Shown piece after piece: positions 8,025-16,909 of a DNA stretch of 41,270 bases (the first letter of the stretch is position 1; the number at the start of each line of letters is the position of its first letter). This DNA comes from JAQUGA01 sp964521105 (lineage in GTDB: Bacteria; Bacteroidota; Bacteroidia; Bacteroidales; WCHB1-69), in the NCBI GenBank assembly GCA_964521105.1, contig CAZFPO010000016.1, positions 1 to 41,270 of the forward strand. Reading direction: 5' to 3'. A program made the position numbers and the translations under genes. A model generated the notes under the pieces. That model ran no database searches, was not told the DNA's origin, and saw only the letters and a list, made by a program, of their open reading frames with translations.

Positions 8025-8283
8025 AACCTAAATCGATATAATTCATTATTTTTTAAAAATAAACTCTATTTGATTAAAATAATTAACAGATATTTTACAA
8101 TTCATCTAATAGGTACTATTTTTAAAAACTATAAATTATCATTCAGATTATTTGCTATTTAATAAATATTTTTAGATAATTAAATAATATTAAAAATTGA
8201 ATTATTGATTTTTTTTATACAACAAAAAAAATAACATTATAGAAAATTATAAAACTCAAAAATTATAATTATAATTGTAGGTT

Positions 8284-8307
8284 AAATCCATAAATTGGGT
8301 TGGATTT
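8284..8307 (+). promoter_or_regulatory. Hairpin in the leader of the C25 protease gene
   Basis: AAATCCA (8284-8290) and TGGATTT (8301-8307) can form a 7-bp stem with a 10-base loop, 33 bases before the ATG at 8341. The rest of the 316-base gap 8025-8340 is extremely AT-rich and I see no gene and no clear TAnnTTTG box in it. The hairpin may affect mRNA stability or translation; that is inference. Confidence 0.35.
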
Positions 8308-8340
8308 CTAATTTTTAAATTTAAGACAAAACAATAAACC

Positions 8341-11300
8341 ATGAGAAAAAATCTTCTTTTTTTGATGTTAACATTAATCATGACTACATCAATTATTAAT
8401 GCACAAACCAATATTCAAATTGGTGGTCAAACTACCGAATTAAAAACTTTATCAAAAACCGAAAATGGGTATCAATTTATGTCTACCATTTCCGAAGTTG
8501 AATTATCACCGGTTATGACTACTAGTGGATTATTTAATGATTTAAACATTGAGGGTTATTCCAGAATATTTAATGTTGGAAAACCACAATTACCAATGTA
8601 TCGAAAAATGATTCAACTACCATATGATGGAACTTCAAGGGTTGTTGTTAAATCGTACGATGTTGTAGAAATTAATTTGAATACTAGAGGCTTAAATCAA
8701 AAAATTATGCCTTGTCAACCCTCCTATTTTAAAAATATTGACCCATCAACTATTGTTTTCCAATACGATCAAGCATTTTATCAACAAAACTCATTCAACG
8801 AAGCTCCTTTAGCAACAATTGAAGCTGTAGGTACATCTCGAGGAGTTAAAATGGCAAATGTGGTAATCGACCCAATTAAATACAATCCAGTTACCAATGT
8901 TTTAAAAGTATACACAAATATTCGTTTTGATGTAATTTTCGAAAATCATAGTGTAGCATTAACTAAAGCAGTACAAGAAAAATTTTATTCTCCATTGTTC
9001 GATGGTACATTTAAAACCGTTGAAATGATGCCTTTGAACTTGAATAAAGATGCTCTATCAAAATATCCTATCAAATACGTTATTGTGTCAAGTCCTAGTT
9101 TTCAAGCTACATTACAACCCTTTATTCAATGGAAAACAAAAAAAGGATTTAAAGTTATTGAAGCCTACACAAATCAAGCTAACGTTGGAACCACTACAAC
9201 TAGTATTAAGGCATATTTACAAGGATTATATAATGCTGGTACAACAAACGACCCCGCTCCTACTTTTGTATTATTTGTTGGTGATGTAGCACAGGTACCT
9301 GCCTTTGCAGGAACCACTGGAACACATCCTACCGATTTATATTATGTTACTTATGACGGAAGCTCTGACAATATTCCAGATATGTATTTTGGACGTTTTT
9401 CAGCAACCACAGTTGCTCAATTGCAACCTCAAATTGACAAAACGTTGATGTATGAAATGTACACTATGCCAAATCCTAATTATTTAGACACCGCTGTTTT
9501 GGTTGCCGGAGTTGATGCTTCATATTCGCCCACACATGCTAACGGACAAATAAATTATGCCTCAAACTATTTTAATGTTGCAAATGGATACTCTTACGTT
9601 TATAAATATTTATATCCCGAAACCGACAACAGTGCCACTGACCCAATTATGAGAGCAAATATTGGTAAGGGCGTTGGCGTTGCAAATTATACGGCTCATT
9701 GCTCCGAAACTGGTTGGGCTGATCCTAGTTTTCAAACGAGTGATATTGCAGCAATGGTTAATAAAGATAAATATGGTTTAATCATTGGAAACTGTTGTTT
9801 ATCCAACAAATTTGACGAAACAGAATGTTTTGGCGAAGCCATGCTTCGTACAGTTAATAAAGGAGCAATGGCATACATCGGAGGTTCAAACAGTACACTT
9901 TGGAACGAAGATTATTACTGGTCGATAGGTTTACGATCATCAATTATTGCAAATCCTACTTTTGACGCCACGAAATTAGGTGCCTATGACCGTTTATTTC
10001 ACACTCAAAATATTGCCGAAAGCGAATGGTGTGTTACAAATGGTGCTATGATTTATGGAGGTAATTTAGCTGTTCAGGCATCAAGTTCGAGCAATAAAAA
10101 ATACTACTGGGAAATCTATCACATAATGGGCGACCCATCAGTAATGACTTATTTATCAATTCCTTCTGTAATGTCTGTGGTATATGCAAACACACAAAAT
10201 ATTGGTGTTACTTCATTAACCGTAACTACTGAACCTGGTGCTTATGTAGCTGTTTCTCTAAACGGAGTTCTTTTAAATGCAAAATTAGCTGATAATTCAG
10301 GTATTGCTCAAATGACCTTTGCTGCAATAAACAATGTAGATACTGCAGACGTAGTGGTAACTAAACAAAATCGTCAACCCTATAAAGGATTTATGTATAT
10401 TGTTGCACCATCCACACCAAATGATGCTTCGGCAAATCAAATTACCCAAATTAACGATACGTATACATGTATTAATCCTATTACTCCTAAGGTTACCATT
10501 AAAAACATGGGGACAAATGCCTTAACTAGTGTTAACGTGTATTTTAAATTAGATAACAATGCTGCAATTCACCAAATTTGGACTGGAAATTTAGCTTCAA
10601 TGGCGTCAACTCAAATGGAATTCCCAGCGTTTACGCCATCAGCTGGAAACCATATTGCTAAAGCTTGGACATCTATGCCTAACAACCTAACCGATGGTGT
10701 GTTAACAAATGACACAACTACAAAAGCGTTTGTAGTTAATAATTTAGCAGTTACTTCAAATTTTTCAGCTAACAATTTATCTGCTTGCAGTCAACCTCTT
10801 ACTGTTCAATTCCAAAACACAAGTGAAAATGGACAATATTATCTTTGGAATTTTGGCGACGGATCCGCAAGTACCGATGTTAACCCATCTCACATTTATA
10901 CATCAAACGGAATTTATACAGTTACTTTAACTACAAGTACAACAGAATGTGGTCAAGCAGAAATGGTTAAAACCGGATATATTCAAGTTGGTTTAACTAA
11001 TCCAATTTTAAATGATACATCTATTTGTGGTTCGCAAGCCGTAACCATTACAGCAACTGGTGGAAATACCATTAACTGGTACAATACTGTAGACGGAACT
11101 GTTCCTTTTAATACTGGAAACACATATACAACACCAATACTTACTCAAAACACAACGTATTATGTTGAATCTTCTTCTTCAAATCAACCCGATACAATTG
11201 GTGATTCACGAAATAATGCAAGTGGCGGTTTGTTCACAAGCAACACGGTTCATGGTTTATATCTTAATTGTACTCAAGCCGTTGTTTTAAAATCAGCTGT

Positions 11301-13443
11301 TTTCAATTCAGGGAACACTGCCAATAAAACTTTCAAGCTACTTGATTTACAAGGAAATACAGTTCAACAAGTAAGCGTAAATGTACCTTCTGGCTCAAAC
11401 AGAGTAGAACTCAACATCAATATCCCTGTTGGCACGTATAAATTAGTTGGTCCAGCATCACCAAATTTATACCGAAACAATACTGGTTCAACCTATCCTT
11501 ACACCATGCCTGGAATTATATCCATTGATAGTTGTACAGCTACAGGAGCAAGTGCCACAACGTATTATTACTATTTTTATAATATGATATTTCAACAAAA
11601 TAATTGTGTAAGTCAAAGAGTTCCTGTTAATGTTACAATTGGAGCTTCTACACCTGCAAACGCTGGAACAATTTCGGGTAACGCAACAGTTTGTGTAGGC
11701 ACCAACGCTCAATATACAGTTCCTACTATTCAAGATGCTCAAAACTATATTTGGACTTTGCCAGCAGGATTTACTTTTGTTGGTAATTCAAACTCAAATG
11801 CAATTACAGTTGCTATTGCCTCAGGTGCTAGTAATGGTCAAATAAAAGTTAAGGGTATAAATGGTTGTGGTGAAGGAACTGAATCTACAAAATCTATTAC
11901 CGTTTCTCCTCTTCCATCTGCTGCCGGAATTATTTCAGGTTCAGTAGAAGTCTGTCCTAATACGAATAATATTATTTATTCAATTAATCCCGTCGATTAT
12001 GCTACTTCATACACATGGACAATTCCAACAGGATATACATTTGTTGGTGGACATACATCCAATACAATTACTGTGAATGCTGGTTCTAATGCTATTAGTG
12101 ATTCCATAACGGTTACACCAAATAATGCGTGTGGAATTGGTGAAAAATCACAATTGATGGTTAATATTTTAAGTGCACCTCAATTGACTACATTCACAGC
12201 ATCTTCAGCCGTAGTTTGTCCTGGACAAAACGATGTGGTATTCGCTATTGCAGACCAAGGAGTTGGAACTCAATATCATTGGTCATTACCAAGCGAAGCA
12301 ACTGGATCAAGTAATACCAATTCAATTGGGGTTGATTTTTCCGCTAATTTTAACGGAGGTAACGTTGCTGTTTTTGTTTCAAACACTTGTGGAACTAGTA
12401 ATTCTATTTTTGTACCTGTTTCTCTTTCTCCAACCTTAGGGGCTGCTGGTACAATTAGTGGTGATAATGATGTATGCCAAGGTACTGCCTCGGTTACTTA
12501 TTCAATTCCTGTTATTTCAAATGCTACCGAATATGTATGGGAATTACCTGCTGGAGTTTTAGGTACAAGTACAACTAACACAATAACTGTTGAATATACA
12601 CTAGGCGCTGCCCCCGGAAATATTACTGTATTTGGCAAAAATAATTGCTACCAAAGCAATGTTGCTAGTTTAGCCGTTAATGTAAATGACTTACCTTACA
12701 TTTCTTGTTCTATCACTGGTTCATTAGAGGTTTGCCAAAACCAAACCAATGTTCAGTATAGCATTCCATTAATTACAAATGCCACGTCCTATGTATGGAC
12801 AATTCCAACTGGCGCAATTGGTACAAGTACTACAAATATTATAAATGTAAATTTCACAAATTCCGAATCGGGCATTGTCACTGTTGCTGGTGTTAATGAT
12901 TGTGGTAGTGGAACTCCAGTTGAAATGCCGGTTGTTGTAAATCCAATACCTGAAGCTTCATTTACACAACAAGTAAATGCACAAAATGCTGTATTCACGA
13001 ATACTTCATCCTATTCCACAACCTACGAATGGCTATTTGGTGATGGAAACAGTTCTACCCTTCCAAGTCCTTCTCACACGTATAATCAGGACGGCTCATA
13101 TACAATTCGTTTAGTAGCTTTCAACAATTGTTCTTCGGATACAACATACAATCAAGTTACTATTAACACTCAAGGTATAGAGTCTAATGAATCAAGCAAT
13201 TTGTTCGAGATATATCCAAATCCTTCTTCTACTGGAATTTTCAATCTTGCATTCATTACTGGAAAATCTGAAAAAATTCATATAAACATTACTAATAATT
13301 TGGGTCAAATTATTTATAGTACTACCATCATTTCCCATTCTGGAGTCAATACTAACACAATAGATCTTTCCTCATTTAGTAAAGGTTTATATTTCTTTAG
13401 CACCTCTTATTCTACGAAAGTTCAAAAGATTTCCATTCAATAA
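8341..13443 (+). CDS. Gingipain-like C25 cysteine protease, T9SS-secreted, multidomain
   Basis: 1700 residues. A signal peptide (ending INAQT, about 1-21) is followed by a propeptide-like region to about 235. The C25 catalytic domain begins near KYPIKYVIVSS (about 240): H453 in NYTAHCSE and C486 in GNCCLSNKF align with the catalytic His/Cys of gingipains. After it come a PKD domain (about 802-885, WNFGDGS), a jelly-roll-like region (about 960-1100), five tandem Ig/PKD-like repeats of about 86 residues starting near 1110, 1197, 1284, 1370 and 1456, a second PKD domain (about 1536-1605, FGDGNSS), and a type A T9SS C-terminal domain (about 1620-1700, IYPNPSS and KGLYFF). It should be exported by Sec, moved across the outer membrane by T9SS and anchored or released. 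Substrates are probably proteins; the repeats may bind glycans or act as spacers. A terminator follows directly. Confidence 0.88.
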   Translation: MRKNLLFLMLTLIMTTSIINAQTNIQIGGQTTELKTLSKTENGYQFMSTISEVELSPVMTTSGLFNDLNIEGYSRIFNVGKPQLPMYRKMIQLPYDGTSRVVVKSYDVVEINLNTRGLNQKIMPCQPSYFKNIDPSTIVFQYDQAFYQQNSFNEAPLATIEAVGTSRGVKMANVVIDPIKYNPVTNVLKVYTNIRFDVIFENHSVALTKAVQEKFYSPLFDGTFKTVEMMPLNLNKDALSKYPIKYVIVSSPSFQATLQPFIQWKTKKGFKVIEAYTNQANVGTTTTSIKAYLQGLYNAGTTNDPAPTFVLFVGDVAQVPAFAGTTGTHPTDLYYVTYDGSSDNIPDMYFGRFSATTVAQLQPQIDKTLMYEMYTMPNPNYLDTAVLVAGVDASYSPTHANGQINYASNYFNVANGYSYVYKYLYPETDNSATDPIMRANIGKGVGVANYTAHCSETGWADPSFQTSDIAAMVNKDKYGLIIGNCCLSNKFDETECFGEAMLRTVNKGAMAYIGGSNSTLWNEDYYWSIGLRSSIIANPTFDATKLGAYDRLFHTQNIAESEWCVTNGAMIYGGNLAVQASSSSNKKYYWEIYHIMGDPSVMTYLSIPSVMSVVYANTQNIGVTSLTVTTEPGAYVAVSLNGVLLNAKLADNSGIAQMTFAAINNVDTADVVVTKQNRQPYKGFMYIVAPSTPNDASANQITQINDTYTCINPITPKVTIKNMGTNALTSVNVYFKLDNNAAIHQIWTGNLASMASTQMEFPAFTPSAGNHIAKAWTSMPNNLTDGVLTNDTTTKAFVVNNLAVTSNFSANNLSACSQPLTVQFQNTSENGQYYLWNFGDGSASTDVNPSHIYTSNGIYTVTLTTSTTECGQAEMVKTGYIQVGLTNPILNDTSICGSQAVTITATGGNTINWYNTVDGTVPFNTGNTYTTPILTQNTTYYVESSSSNQPDTIGDSRNNASGGLFTSNTVHGLYLNCTQAVVLKSAVFNSGNTANKTFKLLDLQGNTVQQVSVNVPSGSNRVELNINIPVGTYKLVGPASPNLYRNNTGSTYPYTMPGIISIDSCTATGASATTYYYYFYNMIFQQNNCVSQRVPVNVTIGASTPANAGTISGNATVCVGTNAQYTVPTIQDAQNYIWTLPAGFTFVGNSNSNAITVAIASGASNGQIKVKGINGCGEGTESTKSITVSPLPSAAGIISGSVEVCPNTNNIIYSINPVDYATSYTWTIPTGYTFVGGHTSNTITVNAGSNAISDSITVTPNNACGIGEKSQLMVNILSAPQLTTFTASSAVVCPGQNDVVFAIADQGVGTQYHWSLPSEATGSSNTNSIGVDFSANFNGGNVAVFVSNTCGTSNSIFVPVSLSPTLGAAGTISGDNDVCQGTASVTYSIPVISNATEYVWELPAGVLGTSTTNTITVEYTLGAAPGNITVFGKNNCYQSNVASLAVNVNDLPYISCSITGSLEVCQNQTNVQYSIPLITNATSYVWTIPTGAIGTSTTNIINVNFTNSESGIVTVAGVNDCGSGTPVEMPVVVNPIPEASFTQQVNAQNAVFTNTSSYSTTYEWLFGDGNSSTLPSPSHTYNQDGSYTIRLVAFNNCSSDTTYNQVTINTQGIESNESSNLFEIYPNPSSTGIFNLAFITGKSEKIHINITNNLGQIIYSTTIISHSGVNTNTIDLSSFSKGLYFFSTSYSTKVQKISIQ
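11670..12945 (+). repeat. Five in-gene repeats of about 260 bp encoding Ig/PKD-like domains
   Basis: Units start near 11670, 11932, 12192, 12451 and 12709 (period 258-262 bp). Each opens with an ISG-like strand, x-VC, then Y-W/T-x-P and ends with a N-x-CG motif. DNA identity between units looks modest, so these are old duplications rather than a recent array. Confidence 0.7.
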
Positions 13444-13461
13444 ATCATGGATATTACATTC

Positions 13462-13496
13462 AAAAAGCTGTTTCAAAATGAAACAGCTTTTTTTTT
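13462..13496 (+). terminator. Rho-independent terminator of the C25 protease gene
   Basis: GCTGTTTC (13467-13474) pairs perfectly with GAAACAGC (13480-13487) over a 5-base loop, followed by nine T residues (13488-13496). It begins about 20 bases after the protease stop codon, and A residues on the left allow weak use on the minus strand. Confidence 0.9.
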
Positions 13497-13731
13497 ATGA
13501 TATTTGGTTGATTAATAGTATTTTCAAAAAATGGAAAATTGCATTTCAGAAATAAAAACAATATAACAGAGCCAGAAAATGATTTTTTTATTATTAATCG
13601 TTTTATAACAAATAAAATTGGTGTTGGACAAATCTCATCAGCCTAAGTAGCTAACTCAAATCCAACATTCATTAATAGAATCAACCAATATTTTAAGACA
13701 ACAATAAGTTTTTAAATTTTTCAACTGTTGA

Positions 13732-13851
13732 TTATATGAAACTGGCAATTGTTTGGATGTTGTTAATACAATTAAAGAAATCTTTACTTCAATTAATGAA
13801 TATGAGCAAGTCGGATATAAAAAATTAAAAAACACCCCTAATCATAGTTAA
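13732..13851 (+). pseudogene. Possible remnant of a degraded coding sequence
   Basis: A 39-codon open stretch with no start codon reads like protein (NCLDVVNTIKEIF, then NEYEQVGYKKLKN) and ends in TAA. The surrounding 13497-14084 has no intact gene: it is AT-rich and broken by stops in all frames I followed. It may be the tail of a decayed gene; a chance open frame is also possible. Confidence 0.25.
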
Positions 13852-13932
13852 AACATAATAAGCATTGATCTTCCAATCCACTTAACTTCAACAATTTCTA
13901 TCGTTGTCCAGAATTTCGCAGGGAGTTTCGTT

Positions 13933-13964
<32 letters not shown>

Positions 13965-14058
13965 ATACATCAAAGACTACATTTATAATAAACTTTTGTC
14001 TTTACTTAATCTTTGAAAAAATAAATTAATCTAACTTATTTATAAGAAAAATTATCAT

Positions 14059-14092
14059 ATTGAACAATCTTTAACTTTATTATGTATTTTTG
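14059..14092 (+). promoter_or_regulatory. Promoter of the LiaF-like/kinase/regulator operon
   Basis: A -7 box TATTTTTG (14085-14092) matches TAnnTTTG, and a -33-like ATTG lies at 14059-14062, 22 bases before it. The ATG at 14115 follows 22 bases later. Originally this would have driven all three genes of the operon. Confidence 0.55.
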
Positions 14093-14114
14093 TTGACTTT
14101 TAATTTTAGTAAAA

Positions 14115-14897
14115 ATGAAAAAAATAAAGGTTTTAGCAGGAATATTTTTAATTTCATTAAGTCTTCTATGTTTGACAGGTATATTATTTGAATCAATGGA
14201 AACGGAAGTTCAAAGTAATATTCGCTCATTTTGGGGGGTGCAATACGGTGAAGACCCATTCATAATAAAAACAGCCCTAATTGGTTCAGTAGATGGTTTT
14301 TTGGGCAAAGCAACTAAAGGCATTGGATTTACAACTAAATTTTTGGGATTTGAAAAAACCAGTAATGTAATGTATAATATCGGCAATTCATTAAAATATA
14401 CTTCAAGAGGTATAGAAAACAAGTGGTCAGTGCAAAATATAGTATATGTATTTTTTAAAACCATAGGAGTAATTTTATTAATTTTGCTACTATCACGTAT
14501 TTTTATTGAGGGAATTAAACTTGCAAAAAAAAAAAAACAGTGGACTAAAAGCGAGAGCTTTGATGAATACTTCGAAGATGTAGCTGTGTTTAGTGGAAGC
14601 GAAAAAGTGCTCCATTGTCCAAATTTAAAACAAGGTAAAATTGTAGCAGTTTTCGGAGTATCAAAATTAAATCTAAACAACTGTTCTTTATATCCTGAAG
14701 GTGCTATTATAGATATTAATTGCGTTTTTGGTGGCACATCTTTAATTATTCCTTCCGATTGGAACGTGAAATTTGAAGTGTTCAACATTTTTGGTGGCTT
14801 TGCCGATCAACGTCACTCACATCAAGTTGACAATACAAAAACATTAATTATTAAAGGTGTTTGCATTTTTGGTGGTGGAGAATTAAAAAGCTTTTAA
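14115..14897 (+). CDS. LiaF-like membrane protein
   Basis: 260 residues: a membrane segment at about 7-26, an extracytoplasmic stretch to about 107, a second membrane segment at about 109-133, and a cytoplasmic C-terminal domain (about 155-260). That domain has the repeated strand pattern of the LiaF/DUF2154 family: AVFSGSEKV, VAVFGVSKLNL, NCVFGGTSLIIP, NIFGGFAD, CIFGGGELK. In Firmicutes LiaF restrains the LiaS kinase; in Bacteroidetes such proteins commonly precede LytS/LytTR pairs, as here. Before the IS insertion the kinase ATG lay only 9 bases after this stop, so the three genes formed one operon. A role in modulating the kinase is inferred from that context. Confidence 0.75.
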   Translation: MKKIKVLAGIFLISLSLLCLTGILFESMETEVQSNIRSFWGVQYGEDPFIIKTALIGSVDGFLGKATKGIGFTTKFLGFEKTSNVMYNIGNSLKYTSRGIENKWSVQNIVYVFFKTIGVILLILLLSRIFIEGIKLAKKKKQWTKSESFDEYFEDVAVFSGSEKVLHCPNLKQGKIVAVFGVSKLNLNNCSLYPEGAIIDINCVFGGTSLIIPSDWNVKFEVFNIFGGFADQRHSHQVDNTKTLIIKGVCIFGGGELKSF

Positions 14898-14906
14898 TTA
14901 AATATT

Positions 14907-14919
14907 ATGATTAAGTTTT
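14907..14919 (+). pseudogene. Stranded first codons of the LytS-type kinase gene
   Basis: ATG ATT AAG TTT T (14907-14919) is the original start of the kinase gene, cut off by the IS. Joining 14919 to 15888, i.e. removing the IS and one target copy, gives an uninterrupted frame: MIKFFYNRL followed directly by the codon at 15902 and the rest of the kinase. The ATG is 9 bases after the LiaF-like stop, as expected within an operon. Confidence 0.88.
14912..14919. repeat. 8-bp target-site duplication, left copy
   Basis: TAAGTTTT here is repeated exactly at 15880-15887 directly outside the right inverted repeat. Eight bases is the usual target duplication of the IS1595 family. Confidence 0.92.
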
Positions 14920-14930
14920 TAGAGGTCATC
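14920..14930 (+). repeat. IS left inverted repeat
   Basis: TAGAGGTCATC, the exact reverse complement of 15869-15879. It marks the left IS end directly after the target duplication. Confidence 0.93.
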
Positions 14931-14941
14931 ATTTAAATTCA

Positions 14942-14949
14942 TATCTTTG
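14942..14949 (+). promoter_or_regulatory. -7 box of the transposase gene
   Basis: TATCTTTG matches TAnnTTTG, 23 bases before the transposase ATG at 14973. The matching -33 position would fall at the left IS boundary, so part of the promoter may come from the target. Confidence 0.5.
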
Positions 14950-14972
14950 TAACCTAGAAAAACAGCAATAAT

Positions 14973-15866
14973 ATGGAAATATTCAGAGGTCAAAATCTCT
15001 TAGAGTTTTCTGAACGCTTCAAAACAGATGAAGATTGTAAAATTTACCTGTCCGAAATCAAGTGGGAAAATGGTTATACGTGCCGAAAGTGCGGTCACAA
15101 AAAGTATCAAATACGTAAAAATCATTCACGTACTTGCAATCATTGTAGCGATACAGAGTCTCCAATGGCTAACACCTTGTTTCATAAAGTGAAATTTGGA
15201 TTACGCAAAGCATTCTTTATGTGTTTTGAAATGGCAACAACAACCAAAAGTCTTTCTGCATCGCAAATGAGCGTGCGTTTTGGTGTCAGAGAAAATACCG
15301 CAAGATTATTCATGCATAAAGTTAGAGAAGCAATGAAATCAAGCGAAAACCACCCAATGGATGGAATTGTTCACATTGACGAGTTTGTTGTTGGGGGCAA
15401 AGAAGATAATAAACCTGGACGAAGCTATGACAGCAAAAAGAAGAAATCCATTTGTGCCGTTCAATTAACAGAAAAGGGCAAAGTGAAAAGGTTTTATTCC
15501 TTAAACATCAAGGATTTTTCTGCAAAGTCATTAAGAACGATATTTGACAAACATGTAAGCAAAGATGCCGATGTAACAACTGATGAATGGAAGGGCTATA
15601 AGCCAATCATGAAAGATTATAAGATTGAGCAAATTCGTAGCAATAACGGAAGCAACTTCAAGGCGTTACACACAATGATACATCAAGTCAAATCATGGCT
15701 GAGAACAACTTATTCTTGGGTGAGCGAAAAGAACATTGAAAGATATTTTGATGAATTTTGTTATAGGATTAACCGTTCACAAAACAAAGAAACAATTTTC
15801 AATAATTTGATCAGAAGAATGGTTGCTGCCGACAATATTACCCATCAGCAAATAATATGTAGCTAA
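14973..15866 (+). CDS. IS1595-family (ISXO2-like) transposase
   Basis: 297 residues. The N-terminal zinc ribbon has C37-x2-C40 and C55-x2-C58. A helix-turn-helix-like stretch follows (about 93-120, SASQMSVRFGVRENTARLFM). The DDE-type core shows D136 in VHIDEFVVGGK and D204 in TTDEWKGY; the third acidic residue is less clear, lying in the SEKNIERYFDEF region (about 251-262). The length is normal for the family and the frame is intact, so the enzyme is probably active. The stop codon falls just inside the right inverted repeat. It catalyses cut-and-paste movement of the element around it. Confidence 0.92.
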   Translation: MEIFRGQNLLEFSERFKTDEDCKIYLSEIKWENGYTCRKCGHKKYQIRKNHSRTCNHCSDTESPMANTLFHKVKFGLRKAFFMCFEMATTTKSLSASQMSVRFGVRENTARLFMHKVREAMKSSENHPMDGIVHIDEFVVGGKEDNKPGRSYDSKKKKSICAVQLTEKGKVKRFYSLNIKDFSAKSLRTIFDKHVSKDADVTTDEWKGYKPIMKDYKIEQIRSNNGSNFKALHTMIHQVKSWLRTTYSWVSEKNIERYFDEFCYRINRSQNKETIFNNLIRRMVAADNITHQQIICS

Positions 15867-15868
15867 GC

Positions 15869-15879
15869 GATGACCTCTA
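15869..15879 (-). repeat. IS right inverted repeat
   Basis: GATGACCTCTA, the exact reverse complement of the left end, followed directly by the right copy of the target duplication. Confidence 0.93.
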
Positions 15880-15887
15880 TAAGTTTT
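15880..15887. repeat. 8-bp target-site duplication, right copy
   Basis: TAAGTTTT, identical to 14912-14919. Confidence 0.92.
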
Positions 15888-15901
15888 TTTACAATCGTTT
15901 A

Positions 15902-16909
15902 TTGTTTTTAATTATTTGGCTTTCCATAATTATCATTCATACTGTATTTCTTACCATTGCTTGTAATTTGAATTTATCCGATAGTGTTGTCGACAGCATT
16001 ATTTTTAACTCCATTTTTTTAATAGCTGGTATTGGAGTTTGGTTTGTTGTGCGTTATACAAATTTGTTTAAAAACAGCACTTTTGATTTAATTCTTAATC
16101 ACATTACTTTTGCTAGTATTTTTGTAATTACATGGATGTTTTTATCCAGTGAATTATTGAAAATTTTAATTCCTTCAACTGATTATCATTTGTTTTTAAA
16201 GCATAGCATAGTATACCGCTCTATTATTGGATTTCTGTTATATATTAGCATGGTATTGTTTTTTTATCTTCGACAAAATCTGGAAAGTTTTAAACAACGC
16301 ATTGAATTTGAATCGAATATGAACAATATGCTTAAAGAAAGTCAGTTGCAAGTTCTTCGATCACAAATTAATCCACACTTTTTATTTAATTCATTAAATT
16401 CGTTAAACTCACTAATTGTAAGTAATTCGGAAAAAGCAAGTGAGATGTTAGTTGAACTTTCTGATTATATGCGATATTCCATAAATTCGATAAATGAACA
16501 ATTTACATCATTAAGTTACGAAATTTCTCAAGTTGAAAGATATGTTTCCATCGAAAAAATTCGTTTTGAGAATCGTTTAGTTTTTGAAATTGATGTATGC
16601 TCGGATTGTAATGAGATTAAAATCCCATCAATGTTATTACAACCACTTATTGAAAATGCTATCAAACACGGTTTATACAGCAATATTGAGGGGGTAAATA
16701 TCAATTTAAAAATTTATAAAGAGATTAATTGGCTTTTCATCGAAATTTCAAATAATTTTTGTAAAGATAAAACATCACCAAAAGGCACTGGATTAGGAAT
16801 CCGAAATATTCAAGATAGGTTAGTAAAACTATTTGGGATGAACGACTTATTTCAAATTTCAATAGAAAATAATACTTTTAATGCTAAAATTAGAATTCCA
16901 ATAAAATGA
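15902..16909 (+). CDS. LytS-type sensor histidine kinase, 5' end cut off by the IS
   Basis: 335 residues from the first usable in-frame codon, a TTG at 15902. Four membrane segments lie in about 1-125, followed by the His_kinase domain: LRSQINPHFLFNSL (phospho-acceptor H159), N-box QPLIENAIKHG (about 247-257) and G-box GTGLGIRN (about 305-312). It should phosphorylate the LytTR regulator encoded next; the two genes overlap by 4 bases. The native gene began at the ATG at 14907. The IS removed that ATG and nine residues (MIKFFYNRL) from this frame. Upstream in this frame the first stop is at 15860-15862, and I see no ATG or GTG before 15902; the ATG at 15870 is out of frame. The kinase may still be made at a low level from TTG, as the lost residues precede the first membrane helix, or it may be silent. 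Confidence 0.85.
   Translation: MFLIIWLSIIIIHTVFLTIACNLNLSDSVVDSIIFNSIFLIAGIGVWFVVRYTNLFKNSTFDLILNHITFASIFVITWMFLSSELLKILIPSTDYHLFLKHSIVYRSIIGFLLYISMVLFFYLRQNLESFKQRIEFESNMNNMLKESQLQVLRSQINPHFLFNSLNSLNSLIVSNSEKASEMLVELSDYMRYSINSINEQFTSLSYEISQVERYVSIEKIRFENRLVFEIDVCSDCNEIKIPSMLLQPLIENAIKHGLYSNIEGVNINLKIYKEINWLFIEISNNFCKDKTSPKGTGLGIRNIQDRLVKLFGMNDLFQISIENNTFNAKIRIPIK

Larger units (their letters stand above)
14920..15879 (+). mobile_element. Complete IS1595-family (ISXO2-like) insertion sequence, 960 bp
   Basis: Terminal inverted repeats TAGAGGTCATC (14920-14930) and GATGACCTCTA (15869-15879) match perfectly over 11 bases, and imperfectly further in. An exact 8-bp duplication flanks both ends, and the single transposase gene is intact. 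The intact duplication and ends indicate a fairly recent insertion. The target is codon 5 of the histidine kinase gene. The element reads in the same direction as the disrupted operon. Confidence 0.95.

Noticed and set aside
14210..14788. 192-codon open frame on the minus strand opposite the LiaF-like gene
   Set aside because: It runs antisense through a gene with clear domains, promoter and operon context, and its translation has no recognisable pattern.
15870..15911. ATG at 15870 in the right IS end as a new start for the kinase
   Set aside because: It is out of frame with the kinase and meets a stop after 13 codons.
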